Below, piece after piece: positions 18,562 through 26,585 of a DNA stretch of 31,356 nucleotides. Source of the stretch: an uncultured Clostridium sp. (GTDB lineage: Bacteria > Bacillota > Clostridia > TANB77 > CAG-508); NCBI GenBank assembly GCA_947062645.1, contig CAMSQT010000002.1, positions 1-31,356 on the forward strand, in the 5' to 3' direction. Made by a program: the position numbers and the translations under genes. Below the pieces are notes generated by a model that searched no databases, was not told the origin of the DNA, and saw only the letters and a program-made list of their open reading frames with translations. The stretch's first letter is position 1, and each line of letters starts with the position of its first letter.

Positions 18562-19310
18562 CTAAATCCCTGTTGCAAAGATTCCTATTAAAAAGCCTAA
18601 TATGTTACCGAAGGGCTGTCATTCTTCCATGGTATAGGGTGTTAGCTTCTGGTACAAGTTCTCCGGGATACGATGTATAGCATGGCTCCTGCTGCAAAGC
18701 TTAGACATAAGGATATGATTTGGGTAGATATAGATCCTATGATGGCCCCAAAGAAGGCTCCTATTCCTGTTGTGATGCCTGATAGTACGACATAGAAGAT
18801 GACTTTTCCTATTTTCATGCCTCCGTTTTTCATGGGTACTGCCATAGATATCCCTTCTGGTATATCATGTAGACATATGGCAATTGCTAGGCTTAATCCC
18901 AATTTTATAGAAGCTTCAAAACCTGAACCGAATGGCTAATCCTTCTGGAAAGTTGTGGATGGCAAGTCCTATGGATACGATAATCCCTGTTTTTAGTAGT
19001 TGGTTGTTTGTTTTTTTAAATTTTATGCTATTATTAAATTTTCTTTCTACTAATAAATCACAGCCTATCATGGCTATGATTCCTAAGATAATTCCTAATA
19101 TTACGCTTATTATACTACTAATTCCGTATAGCTTCTGGTATTAGGTCAAAGCATATAACTGCCATCATGAGACCAGAGGCAAAGGATAGAATAAAGCTTA
19201 AGAATTTGTTGGAGTGCTTTTTTATGATAACTCCTATGATTCCTCCGGATGGTGGTTCCAAATGTTCCAAAAAATAAGCCTAATAGGGTTGTTTTTAATA
19301 TTTCGTCCAC
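18562..19310 (-). CDS. ZIP family metal transporter, five +1 CGG sites
   Basis: Conventional reading gives six fragments. Skipping one C at each of 19247, 19126, 18930, 18665 and 18610 turns 749 bases into exactly 248 codons (247 residues plus TAG), a normal ZIP length. The start is a GTG at 19310 behind AAAGGAG. The protein is almost wholly hydrophobic with about eight spans and has the ZIP metal-site motifs HNFPEG in helix 4 (near 118), HDIPEG in helix 5 (near 145) and SGELVPE further on (about 214). It probably imports zinc or another divalent metal across the cytoplasmic membrane. The restored residues are glycines 22, 62, 127, 215 and 233, mostly in or beside membrane helices. This is the most heavily recoded gene in the window. 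Confidence 0.88.
18607..18610 (-). other. +1 recoding site, ZIP Gly233 (CGGT)
   Basis: The coding strand reads gcc ctt CGG taa. Skipping C gives TALGNILGFLIGIFATGI and the stop at 18562; staying in frame stops at once. Confidence 0.85.
18662..18665 (-). other. +1 recoding site, ZIP Gly215 (CGGA)
   Basis: The coding strand reads gta tcc CGG aga act. Skipping C gives IVSGELVPEAN, with the conserved metal-site glutamate region. Confidence 0.87.
18927..18930 (-). other. +1 recoding site, ZIP Gly127 (CGGT)
   Basis: The coding strand reads gcc att CGG ttc agg ttt tga. Skipping C gives HNFPEGLAIGSGF. Confidence 0.88.
19123..19126 (-). other. +1 recoding site, ZIP Gly62 (CGGA)
   Basis: The coding strand reads gct ata CGG aat tag. 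Skipping C gives IPEAIGISSIISVILGI. Confidence 0.85.
19244..19247 (-). other. +1 recoding site, ZIP Gly22 (CGGA)
   Basis: The coding strand reads acc atc CGG agg aat. Skipping C gives FGTTIGGIIGVII, a glycine-rich first helix. Confidence 0.85.
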
Positions 19311-19405
19311 GTTTTTTCTCCTTTTTATCTTTTTCTTTTAGTTTATTTGGGCTGTCTGGATTTTATTCAAAAAATTCAAGAAATTCTCTTAGACTCTCTA
19401 TCATT

Positions 19406-19446
19406 AAAAAAAGTATGTACCTTAATTTTGTGGTACATACTTTTTA
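19406..19446 (-). terminator. Terminator of prfA
   Basis: AAAAAAGTATGTACC and GGTACATACTTTTT form a near-perfect stem with a ten-base loop, directly after the prfA stop at 19451. T-rich flanks allow function on the minus strand. Confidence 0.8.
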
Positions 19447-19450
19447 CTTT

Positions 19451-20510
19451 TTATTCTTCTCCTTTTAGTCTTTCTGCTCTGTCTGCTGCGATTAGATTGT
19501 CTATCATTTCGTCTATGTCTCCGTTTAAGAAGTTTTCCATTTGATAGATGCTCATTCCTATTCTGTGGTCTGTAATTCTTCCTTGTGGATAGTTATAGGT
19601 TCTTATTTTTTCGCTTCTATCTCCTGATCCTACTTGGGTTTTTCTGCTGTTTGCAATTTCGCTATCTTGTTTTTCTTTTTCGATTTCATATAGCTTGGTT
19701 CGAAGCATTTTCATGGCATTGTCTTTGTTTTGGAATTGTGATCTTTCTGTTTGACATTCTACTACAATTCCTGTTGGTTCATGGATTAATCTTACGGCAG
19801 AAGAGGTTTTGTTGATGTGTTGTCCGACCTGCTCCTGATGCTCTAAATACTTCCATTTTAATGTCTGCTGGGTTGATTTCGATTTCTACGTCTTCTACTA
19901 CTGGTAGTACTGCTACTGTTGCCGTTGATGTATGAATTCTTCCACTACTTTCGGTGTCTGGTACTCTTTGTACTCTGTGAACACCACTTTCAAATTTTAG
20001 TCTACTGTATACGCCTTTTCCTGTTATCATGAAAGAAATTTCTTTATAGCCTCCTAATCCTGTTTCGTTTTCATTTAATACTTCTAGTTTCCAATGTCTT
20101 TTTTCGGCATGCATGGTGTACATTCTAAATAAGGTTCCTGCAAATAGGGCTGCTTCTTCTCCTCCTGCACCGGCTCTAATTTCACACATGATGTTTTTGT
20201 CGTCGTCTGGGTCTTTTGGGATTAATAAGATTTTTAATTCTTCTTCTATTTTTGGTAGGTTTTCTTTAGATTCGTAGTATTCTTGTTCTGCTAATTCTTT
20301 CATTTCGGGATCTTGTATTAATTCTTCTGCTTCTTTCATGGTTTCTTTTACTTTTTTATATTCCCTAAATTTTAGTACGATGTCTTCTATGCTAGCATGT
20401 TCTTTGATGGCACTTTGCCATTCGGATTGATTAGCTATTACTTCTGGGTCTGCTATTAGTTTGGTTAATTCTTCGTACCTTTTTTCTACAGCTTCTAATT
20501 TTTCAAACAT
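19451..20510 (-). CDS. prfA: Peptide chain release factor 1, one +1 CGG site at the GGQ motif
   Basis: Skipping the C at 19826 joins two fragments into 352 residues, the normal RF1 length. The order of domains is RF1-like: an N-terminal coiled region (MFEKLEAVEKRYEELTKLI), GAGGEEAALFAGTLFRMY, the HRVQRVPDTESSGRIHTSTA segment, then GAGGQHINKTSSAVRL with the catalytic GGQ at 228-230, and the C-terminal GDRSEKIRTYNYPQGRITDHR. RF1 hydrolyses peptidyl-tRNA at UAA and UAG. The shift falls on the second glycine of GGQ. It differs from the known prfB shift, which uses a UGA stop. An ATG follows GGAG. It has its own promoter and terminator. Confidence 0.95.
19823..19826 (-). other. +1 recoding site, RF1 Gly229 of GGQ (CGGA)
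   Basis: The coding strand reads gca ggt CGG aca aca. Skipping C gives GAGGQHINKTSS. GGQ is invariant in all class I release factors, so the reading is nearly forced. Confidence 0.95.
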
Positions 20511-20544
20511 TTTTTATCTCCTTATTTTGGTTTTTGCTCTTAGC

Positions 20545-20573
20545 ATTATACTACATTTTGAAAGTGAATTCAA
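20545..20573 (-). promoter_or_regulatory. Promoter of prfA
   Basis: On the minus strand TTGAAT (20573-20568), 17 bases, TATAAT (20550-20545), about 35 bases before the start at 20510. Confidence 0.65.
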
Positions 20574-20585
20574 TAGAAAATGTTT

Positions 20586-20636
20586 AAAAAAATAGCCTAT
20601 TTTCTCTCATTTTATGAGGTTTTTAGACTATTTTTT
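20586..20636 (-). terminator. Terminator of the SbcC/YhaN-like gene
   Basis: AAAAAATAG and CTATTTTTT pair, with an inner CTCAT/ATGAG stem; it lies just after the stop at 20642. Confidence 0.5.
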
Positions 20637-20641
20637 AGTTT

Positions 20642-22471
20642 TTATATGGTTATATGGTTAAATTCTATTTTTAGTTTTTCTAATATTTGTTTTTCTCGGT
20701 TTGTACAAGTAAGTATTATGATTTGATGTTCTTGAAATCGATTGGCTATATAACTTAATATATTTTCTAGCCTTTTTTCGTCATAGTAGGCAAAGGCTTC
20801 GTCTAATATGATTGGCATTTTTTCGGTTGATAGCTCACTTGCCATGGCTAGTCTTAAGGAAAGATACAGCTGGTCAATGGTTCCTATACTTAGTCGATTG
20901 GCTGAAATATAGTTTCCATTTTCTAATTCTACTACTAGACCTGCTTCGTCATTTAGCTTGACTTTACTATATTTTTCGTTAGAAATTTTGGCAATTGTTT
21001 TGGACAAATTCTCGGTAAACTTAGGGGTAACTGTATTTTTCATTTTTTGGTAAGACTCTTCTAGCATTTCTTTGGCTAAGTACATACTCTTTTCTAGTTT
21101 TTTTAGGTTTACTAGTTTTTCATTATTGTCAACCAAACTTTCTTCTATGCTTGCTAAATTTTCTAATTTTGGTTCTATGTTTTTGTAATCTAATTGTAAT
21201 TTGTGTAATTCTATTTTTTTATCGTTTAATCCATTTTCTACTTCTTGTATTTTTTGATTTATTATTTCTAAATTATTTTTTGGATTTTTTTCTATTTTTT
21301 TTGAATTTATTTCTTGATCTATTTTTATATTGTTTTTTTCTAATATTTCTATTTCAAAATTTAATTGTTTTATTTTTGTATTTATTTTTTCTATCGCTTT
21401 TTGCTTCTTTTTTGAATGGTTTTTAAAAAATATATAAAAAATCAAAACCATTGCTACTGTAAGAAGAAAAATATAATTAAAATATTTATTTTTAATTAAA
21501 ATAAATTGTAAAATATTTATTAAAATACTACTTAATAAAATAAATATTATTTTTTTATTTTTTTTGTTTTTTTCTAAATTTATTTTTTTATTTTCTAATT
21601 TTATTTCATTTATTTTATTTTTTATCGTATTTATTTTTTCGTCATTTTCATTTTTTAATTTTATTTTTAATTCCGTTTCTAAGTTTATTTTTTCGTTTTC
21701 TATTTTGTCATTTTCTTGTAATATTTTTTCTTGTTTTAATTTTTCTAATTCGTTTTGTGCTTCTTGTATTTGGTTCGTTAAGTTGTTGTTTTTTTCTTCT
21801 ATTTCATACTTTATGTTTATCTGGTTTTCTAATTCTTGCTTTTCTATTTGTAATTCATTAAGTTTTTGGCTTATTTGGTTGATTGGCTTCTCCCTAGACC
21901 TTTCGGTTCCAATTTCGTCTAAAATCCTTCTATTTATTCTATCTACTGCTCTTTTATAGGATACATTATCTTCTCCTGTTCCTACTAAGTTTGCAACCTT
22001 TTGGATTAAGATATTTTGTTGCTGTTTTTCTAGTTTTACTTCTTGTTGATTAATAATTACGGTTGATAAAAATAGTGCTTCGTCTACTTTGGTTTGCTCA
22101 TAAAAAAATTCGTTTCCTTTATTTTTGTCAATATTAAATTGTTTGGATATGTCTTCCATGTTTTCATTAAATATTTTTGGGTTTTTCTTTTTAAAGTCTC
22201 TAAATATTTCGAATTTTTCTTGATTGTCTAATTGGTATTCTAGTTTGCCTGAAAAATCTTCTCCTACCCAAGGTGTATATTTTTCGAAATTAGATATTTC
22301 TTTTCCATTTTTGTTTTTGGAAATGCCATAAAAAGAATCTGTTATAAAGTTTAATAGTGTAGACTTTCCACTCTCGTTTTCACCATATAGGATATTGATT
22401 TTGTCTTTTAAATTAATTTGTTTTTCTTTTAATTTTCCATATCCATTTATTTGTAGCTTGTTTATTTGCAT
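20642..22471 (-). CDS. SbcC/YhaN-like AAA ATPase with coiled coil
   Basis: The product is 609 residues. Walker A is GENESGKST near residues 31-39. A long coiled coil of Lys, Glu, Asn and Ile spans about 195-500 and is interrupted by hydrophobic segments (IIFILLSSILINILQFILI and YIFLLTVAMVLIFYIFF) near the middle, as in YhaN. The C-terminal ABC signature (RLSIGTIDQLYLSLRLAMA) and Walker B (MPIILDEAFAYYD) complete the head. With the upstream nuclease it should form a Mre11-Rad50-like complex that processes DNA ends, possibly at the membrane. It starts 21 bases after its partner. No in-frame CGG in 610 codons. Confidence 0.85.
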   Translation of the reverse strand: MQINKLQINGYGKLKEKQINLKDKINILYGENESGKSTLLNFITDSFYGISKNKNGKEISNFEKYTPWVGEDFSGKLEYQLDNQEKFEIFRDFKKKNPKIFNENMEDISKQFNIDKNKGNEFFYEQTKVDEALFLSTVIINQQEVKLEKQQQNILIQKVANLVGTGEDNVSYKRAVDRINRRILDEIGTERSREKPINQISQKLNELQIEKQELENQINIKYEIEEKNNNLTNQIQEAQNELEKLKQEKILQENDKIENEKINLETELKIKLKNENDEKINTIKNKINEIKLENKKINLEKNKKNKKIIFILLSSILINILQFILIKNKYFNYIFLLTVAMVLIFYIFFKNHSKKKQKAIEKINTKIKQLNFEIEILEKNNIKIDQEINSKKIEKNPKNNLEIINQKIQEVENGLNDKKIELHKLQLDYKNIEPKLENLASIEESLVDNNEKLVNLKKLEKSMYLAKEMLEESYQKMKNTVTPKFTENLSKTIAKISNEKYSKVKLNDEAGLVVELENGNYISANRLSIGTIDQLYLSLRLAMASELSTEKMPIILDEAFAYYDEKRLENILSYIANRFQEHQIIILTCTNREKQILEKLKIEFNHITI

Positions 22472-22492
22472 GTCTGCCTCCTTTCTTATGTT

Positions 22493-23570
22493 TTATGATA
22501 AGGATTCTAGTCCTATTTCGATTGCTTTTTCTATAATTTCTTTTTCTTCTTGATTTAATTCTTCTTGGTTTAATTTTTGTAGCATTTCGTGGGCAAATAA
22601 TCCTTTTAGCGTGCTTTCGTTTGCTATTTGTTCTAAATTATATGCTATTTGGGTGTGGTCTTTTATTTTTATGATTCTTTCGTTTTCTACATATTTTAAT
22701 AGGTCATAAGTGCTTATTTCAAAGTTTCTGTTTCCGGTTAGTATGATTTTTATATATTCATTGTTTGTGATTTTTATTTCGTTTATTTTTTCGATTAACT
22801 CTTCTTTGGCAATTAAATCTGTTACTTCTATTTCTATTTCTTTGAATCTTTCTTCATCTAATGGTATGAATTCCATTTTTAAATTGTTTTTTTCTATTTC
22901 TCCGGACAATCATTCCATGTTCTCCTAGTTCGTCAAATCCTAGGGATATTGTAGATCCGCGGATATACAATATTGGTTTGATGGTCTTTTTTGTGGATGT
23001 GTCCGCATGGCTATATAGTCAAATCCTTTTTCTTGTAATATTTTTTTGGGTATTGAGTTATATTGTTTTTCTTCAATAGAGGCTCCATCTAGTGTTCCAT
23101 GTATTACAAGTAAATTTAATTTGCTTTTGTCTTCTAGTTCTAAGTCTTCGATTCCACAATTTGTACAGTAGAAGTCATTAAAGCCATATCCATAAATGTT
23201 TGCTTCTTCGTTTTCTATTTTTTCGATTTTGTCTCCAAATATTTTTACGTTTTTACTCCATTTATATTGGTTGTAATAGGAGTTTTTCGTGTATGGATCA
23301 TGGTTTCCTGGTGCTATGTATATTTTGGTTTTTGGTATTTCTTTAAATAGGTTGTTGATGTATTCGATGGTTGCTCCGCTTGATGTATTTGTTTTCGTAT
23401 AAGTCACCTGCTATGAATAGGTATGGAATGTTGTTTTGCTTGATGTATTCGATTACTTTTTTTAGGGCTTTTCTTTGTTCTATTCTTCTTAAGTTTGCTA
23501 GTACATTTTTACTTCCTAATGTTACGAAGGGACTATCAAGGTGTAGGTCTGCTATGTGTACAAATTTCAT
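22493..23570 (-). CDS. SbcD/YhaO-like DNA repair exonuclease, four +1 CGG sites
   Basis: Skipping one C at 23378, 23005, 22959 and 22904 gives 357 residues. The metallophosphoesterase motifs of the Mre11 family are in order: HIADLHLDSPF at 5-15, AGDLYENK near 54, PGNHDPY near 96, VIHGTLDG, and GHIHKKDH starting at the restored Gly189. After the last motif comes YPGSTISLGFDELGEHGMIVGEI, the usual cap-domain entry, and a C-terminal domain rich in Glu and Ile. An ATG follows GAAGGAGG at 23570. It forms a pair with the SbcC/YhaN-like ATPase downstream. Without recoding only 75 residues would be made. Confidence 0.9.
22901..22904 (-). other. +1 recoding site, SbcD/YhaO-like Gly222 (CGGA)
   Basis: The coding strand reads att gtc CGG aga aat ag. 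Skipping C gives GMIVGEIEKNN. Confidence 0.87.
22956..22959 (-). other. +1 recoding site, SbcD/YhaO-like Gly204 (CGGA)
   Basis: The coding strand reads tat ccg CGG atc tac. Skipping C gives YPGSTISLGFDELG, the conserved YPGS motif of this nuclease family. Confidence 0.9.
23002..23005 (-). other. +1 recoding site, SbcD/YhaO-like Gly189 (CGGA)
   Basis: The coding strand reads gcc atg CGG aca cat. Skipping C gives AMGHIHK, the GHxH metal-binding motif. AUG as the preceding codon cannot re-pair one base on, which argues against P-site slippage. Confidence 0.92.
23375..23378 (-). other. +1 recoding site, SbcD/YhaO-like Gly65 (CGGA)
   Basis: The coding strand reads atc aag CGG agc aac. Skipping C gives YIKGATIEYINNLFK. 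Confidence 0.85.
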
Positions 23571-23601
23571 GGTTTCCTCCTTCTTTATTATTTTTTATTC
23601 T

Positions 23602-23630
23602 ATGTTACCACATTTACTTGCTTTTTTCAA
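23602..23630 (-). promoter_or_regulatory. Promoter of the SbcD/SbcC-like pair
   Basis: On the minus strand TTGAAA (23630-23625), 17 bases, TAACAT (23607-23602), about 32 bases before the start. Confidence 0.5.
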
Positions 23631-23660
23631 TTATTCATAGAAAATAAAGCTTAAATGTGA

Positions 23661-23705
23661 AAAAAGAACCGACCCTAATTTCACATAGGATATGGTTCTT
23701 TTTTT
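23661..23705 (-). terminator. Terminator of the virD4 operon
   Basis: AAAAAGAACC and GGTTCTTTTT form a stem around a 23-base loop, overlapping the stop codon at 23704; TTCTTTTTTC follows on the minus strand. Confidence 0.7.
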
Positions 23706-25724
23706 ATTCGTTGTCATCTATTGGCCCGAATAACTCATCAAATTTTGCTTCTAGTTCTTTTTGTAGGTCATAGATGTCGTCATCCTCTTCTTGTGGTAAC
23801 ATTGGTGTTTCGTCTAGGCTATCTATTTCATTTAAATCTAATTGTAAGTTTTTTGTTGTTTTTGGCTGTGGTGCCATCTCTTCTTTTTTTGGTTGTTCTT
23901 CTAGAAGGTCATCTGTAAATAAGTCGTCTAGTGATTCTACTTTTAGGTTATCTACTGCTGATTCGTCTTTTTCTTCTACATAGGGGTTGTATGGATTGTA
24001 TTTTCTCCATACTCCTCTGTCTTTTTCGCCTATATCGTTATGACTGATTTCTAATCCTGCCATTTTCTTTGCCATGTTGTGCTTGAAATAGTAGAATTTT
24101 TTAGCTTTGACTGGTTTGATTCCTTTTTCGTATATAATACAGTCATCGTTATCCATTCTTCGTAGTTCGTCTGGTGTCATTAAGGCTCTTGCCATGACTT
24201 GGTCTGATACGGATTTTCCGGTTTTCCAGTTTTGCCTATCTCTGTTAATAGATACACTGTCTCTTCCTATGGTTTTTTCTCCTAAAGCTTTGGAAAAGTA
24301 TTCTACGGTTTTATAGGAGTTACTTCCCAAAAATAGGTGGGTATCACAGTTTCCCATGATGGTTTCATAGGATTTTTCGTATACAGCTTCTAATTGGTCT
24401 ATGTTTTGTAAAATAACACTAAAGGATATTTTTCTACTTCTTGAGGTTGATATTTTTTTATCAAAGTCTGGTATTTTTCCTATGTTAGCAAATTCGTCTA
24501 GGATAAAGAATGTTCTTTCTTTTAAGGCTCCCCCGTTTTGGTCTGCATGGTCATATAGTTGTTGAATCATTTGGGAGAAGAATATGGTTAGTAAAAAGTC
24601 ATAGGCTGTGTGTGTGTCTGATGAGATAACGTATACAGCTGTTTTTTTGTTTCCTATTTCTTCAAAGTCTATGGTATCAGTTGAGGTTAGTTCTGCAATT
24701 TCTTTGGAGTCAAATTTTCCTAGTTTTGATTGTAGGGAACTTAGGATTGATCCATATGTTTTTTCTGGTGCAATTTCAATGGATTTGTAATACATTCTTG
24801 CTGGATGATCATAAGGTAGTTGGCTGATTAACTCGGTTAGTAAGTTGCTTCCTCCTTTGTTGTTGGCTGCTCTTACGAGTTCCGCACAGCTTGCTAGGTT
24901 TTGCTCTTCTTCTGGTCTTGTGGCAATTAGGTAGTAGATTAATGCTTTTAGTAACATTTCTGCCATATCGTCCCAGTATGGATCTGAGCCTGAACTACTT
25001 TCAGATTTTTGCCCTTTGATTACGGTATTTGCAATTACGTCTACGTCTAATTCTGATGATATATGCATTAAAGGGTTATATCCATCACTATATTGTGGTC
25101 TTACTAAATTTAATACTTTAATTTCATATCCTTGTTCTTTTAAGTATCCTGCGGTTCTATCATATAGCTCTCCTTTTGGATCGGTAAAGATATATGATCC
25201 TAAGCATTGAAAAGCATTTGGTATAGAGTAAGAAGCCGATTTACCAGATCCTGATCCGTCCTACTACTAATACATTTACGTTTCCTCGTTTGTCGACTGG
25301 TAAGTAGTTATCTTCTGCTAGGATGATTCCTTTGCTTCTGTCTAAGATTTGATATTGTTCTCCTCGTTGACTCCAATCACTAGATCCATGTTCTATATCG
25401 GAATATTCGTTTTTGGGTGCGCTTCTTACAAAGCCAATGAAAAAGAATACGGAATAGATAATGGTTACTACTAGTAAGCTAGAAAAGTAGTTTCCGGGTA
25501 GCTCCTTCACTAAATATTTTTCCTAGTGTTCCAAAGGGATTTCCAATGGATTCTCCAAAGGTTTGGAAAAAAGCTTCTAAATCTATTTTGCCACTTAAGC
25601 CTGCTACATGTGAACTATAGGCAAACGGCGAAACAAATACTATGGCTATAAAAATCCATAGTATGGCAAATATTATAAAATTTTTTTTGTTCCTGCGGAT
25701 AGCTCCTTCTATTTTGTAGTTCAT
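23704..25724 (-). CDS. VirD4/TraG-like coupling ATPase, two +1 CGG sites
   Basis: The start is the ATG at 25724; a GTG at 25733 is part of the GTAGGTGA binding site. Skipping one C at 25496 and 25258 gives 672 residues. Two membrane spans lie near residues 15-35 and 80-100. Walker A is VVGGSGSGKSASYSIPNAF from about 153, DPKGELYDRTAGYLK follows, and Walker B is FFILDEFANIG. The C-terminal tail of about 100 residues is acidic (QEEDDDIYDLQKELE). VirD4-type ATPases bring DNA-relaxase complexes to a type IV secretion channel. No relaxase or channel genes are in the window. It is the last gene of a three-gene transcript. Gly77 and Gly156 are the restored residues. Confidence 0.85.
25255..25258 (-). 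other. +1 recoding site, VirD4-like Gly156 in Walker A (CGGA)
   Basis: The coding strand reads gta gga CGG atc agg atc tgg taa. Skipping C gives VVGGSGSGKS. Confidence 0.92.
25493..25496 (-). other. +1 recoding site, VirD4-like Gly77 (CGGA)
   Basis: The coding strand reads gct acc CGG aaa cta ctt ttc tag. Skipping C gives EGATGNYFSSLLVVTIIYS, the start of the second membrane span. Confidence 0.85.
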
Positions 25725-25752
25725 ATTTTTCACCTACTCTTTTGTGTTATCT

Positions 25753-25896
25753 TTAACGTTCTCCTCTTTCTTCTTTTTGGTAGTTTTTGCTGATGGTGTC
25801 TTCTGCTTTGATTTCCATATAATCTTTTAAAGTTTTTTTGTCTTCACATGGGTATACCACTACTTTATTTGGTGGCCAGTTTAAGTTTATTTTCAT
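25753..25896 (-). CDS. 47-residue small protein upstream of virD4
   Basis: An ATG at 25896 follows AAGGAGGAAG. The product begins MKINLNWPPNKVVVYPCEDK and ends in a charged stretch with KNYQKEERGER. It lies 17 bases after the gene at 25914 and 28 bases before virD4, so it is co-transcribed. The spacing, ribosome binding site and codon use support a real gene. Not recognised; any link to conjugation is only by position. Confidence 0.65.
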   Translation of the reverse strand: MKINLNWPPNKVVVYPCEDKKTLKDYMEIKAEDTISKNYQKEERGER

Positions 25897-25913
25897 TTCT
25901 TCTTCCTCCTTAA

Positions 25914-26474
25914 TTAATCGGTAATTGTTGGGGTTCCCCCTACTAAATTAATTTTTCCATTTTCTTCTCTTAATTCAAATACGAAATAAGATTTATATGG
26001 CTCTAATCTACATTTGCCTTTTACTTCGTTTGTTTTTTCATCAAAGTAAAGTGTTGGCTTTATTTCTTCTGTTGTTTCTGGGTCAATAATTGATATTGGT
26101 CTTTTTAAGTTTGGCGTATAGTTTACGTCTGTAAATTCTTTTCTTTCTTCTGCATATAAAGTTTGAAATTTGTAAGGCATTGGTTTTTTGGATATTTTTA
26201 CTTTGTCGTCATCTAATACACCACTGTTGATGACTACTTTGTCTGTTCCAAAGGATAGAATTACTAGTTGATTTCCTTCTTTTTTTGGCTTGTCCACATA
26301 AAAAGTTTTTCGATTTAGATTTCCTACTAGTTCTTCTGTAAATTCTAGTCTTTCTACTGTGTGTTTCGGTGAATCTTTTTGAAATTCTTTTTCAGTTTCT
26401 AAGATTTCATATATGACTGTTTTTACTCCTTCTGGATCCGTGATACTAAAGTGTTTGCCTTGTATTTCGTCCAT
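25914..26474 (-). CDS. Hypothetical cytoplasmic protein, first gene of the virD4 transcript
   Basis: The start is the ATG at 26474, directly after GGGGGAG; the ATG at 26489 is inside an upstream stretch with no site. The product is 186 residues, soluble and rich in Lys, Glu and Thr, with no signal peptide. Readable stretches are HFSITDPEGVKTVIYEILET, LVILSFGTDKVVINSGVLDD and RPISIIDPETTEEIKPTLYF, mostly predicted beta strands. Not recognised. It shares a strong promoter with the 47-residue gene and virD4. No in-frame CGG. Confidence 0.75.
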   Translation of the reverse strand: MDEIQGKHFSITDPEGVKTVIYEILETEKEFQKDSPKHTVERLEFTEELVGNLNRKTFYVDKPKKEGNQLVILSFGTDKVVINSGVLDDDKVKISKKPMPYKFQTLYAEERKEFTDVNYTPNLKRPISIIDPETTEEIKPTLYFDEKTNEVKGKCRLEPYKSYFVFELREENGKINLVGGTPTITD

Positions 26475-26538
26475 TTTTTTCTCCCCCATTTCTATGTTTT
26501 ATGCCATAGTTCTTCCTTTGTTTACAACTCTATCATTA

Positions 26539-26567
26539 ATTATAGCGAAAAATAGCCTTTTTGTCAA
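26539..26567 (-). promoter_or_regulatory. Consensus sigma-A promoter of the virD4 transcript
   Basis: On the minus strand TTGACA (26567-26562), 17 bases, TATAAT (26544-26539). Both boxes match the consensus perfectly, which is the strongest promoter seen in the window. Confidence 0.75.
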
Positions 26568-26585
26568 CATTAAATTTATGTAAAT

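Noticed and set aside
18423..18680. A plus-strand reading frame in the pcrA-ZIP gap
   Set aside because: It overlaps the pcrA promoter and the ZIP C-terminus and has no ribosome binding site.
21151..21959. Phe/Leu-rich reading frames on the plus strand opposite the SbcC-like gene
   Set aside because: They are the antisense of an Asn/Lys/Glu-rich coiled coil and only appear membrane-like.
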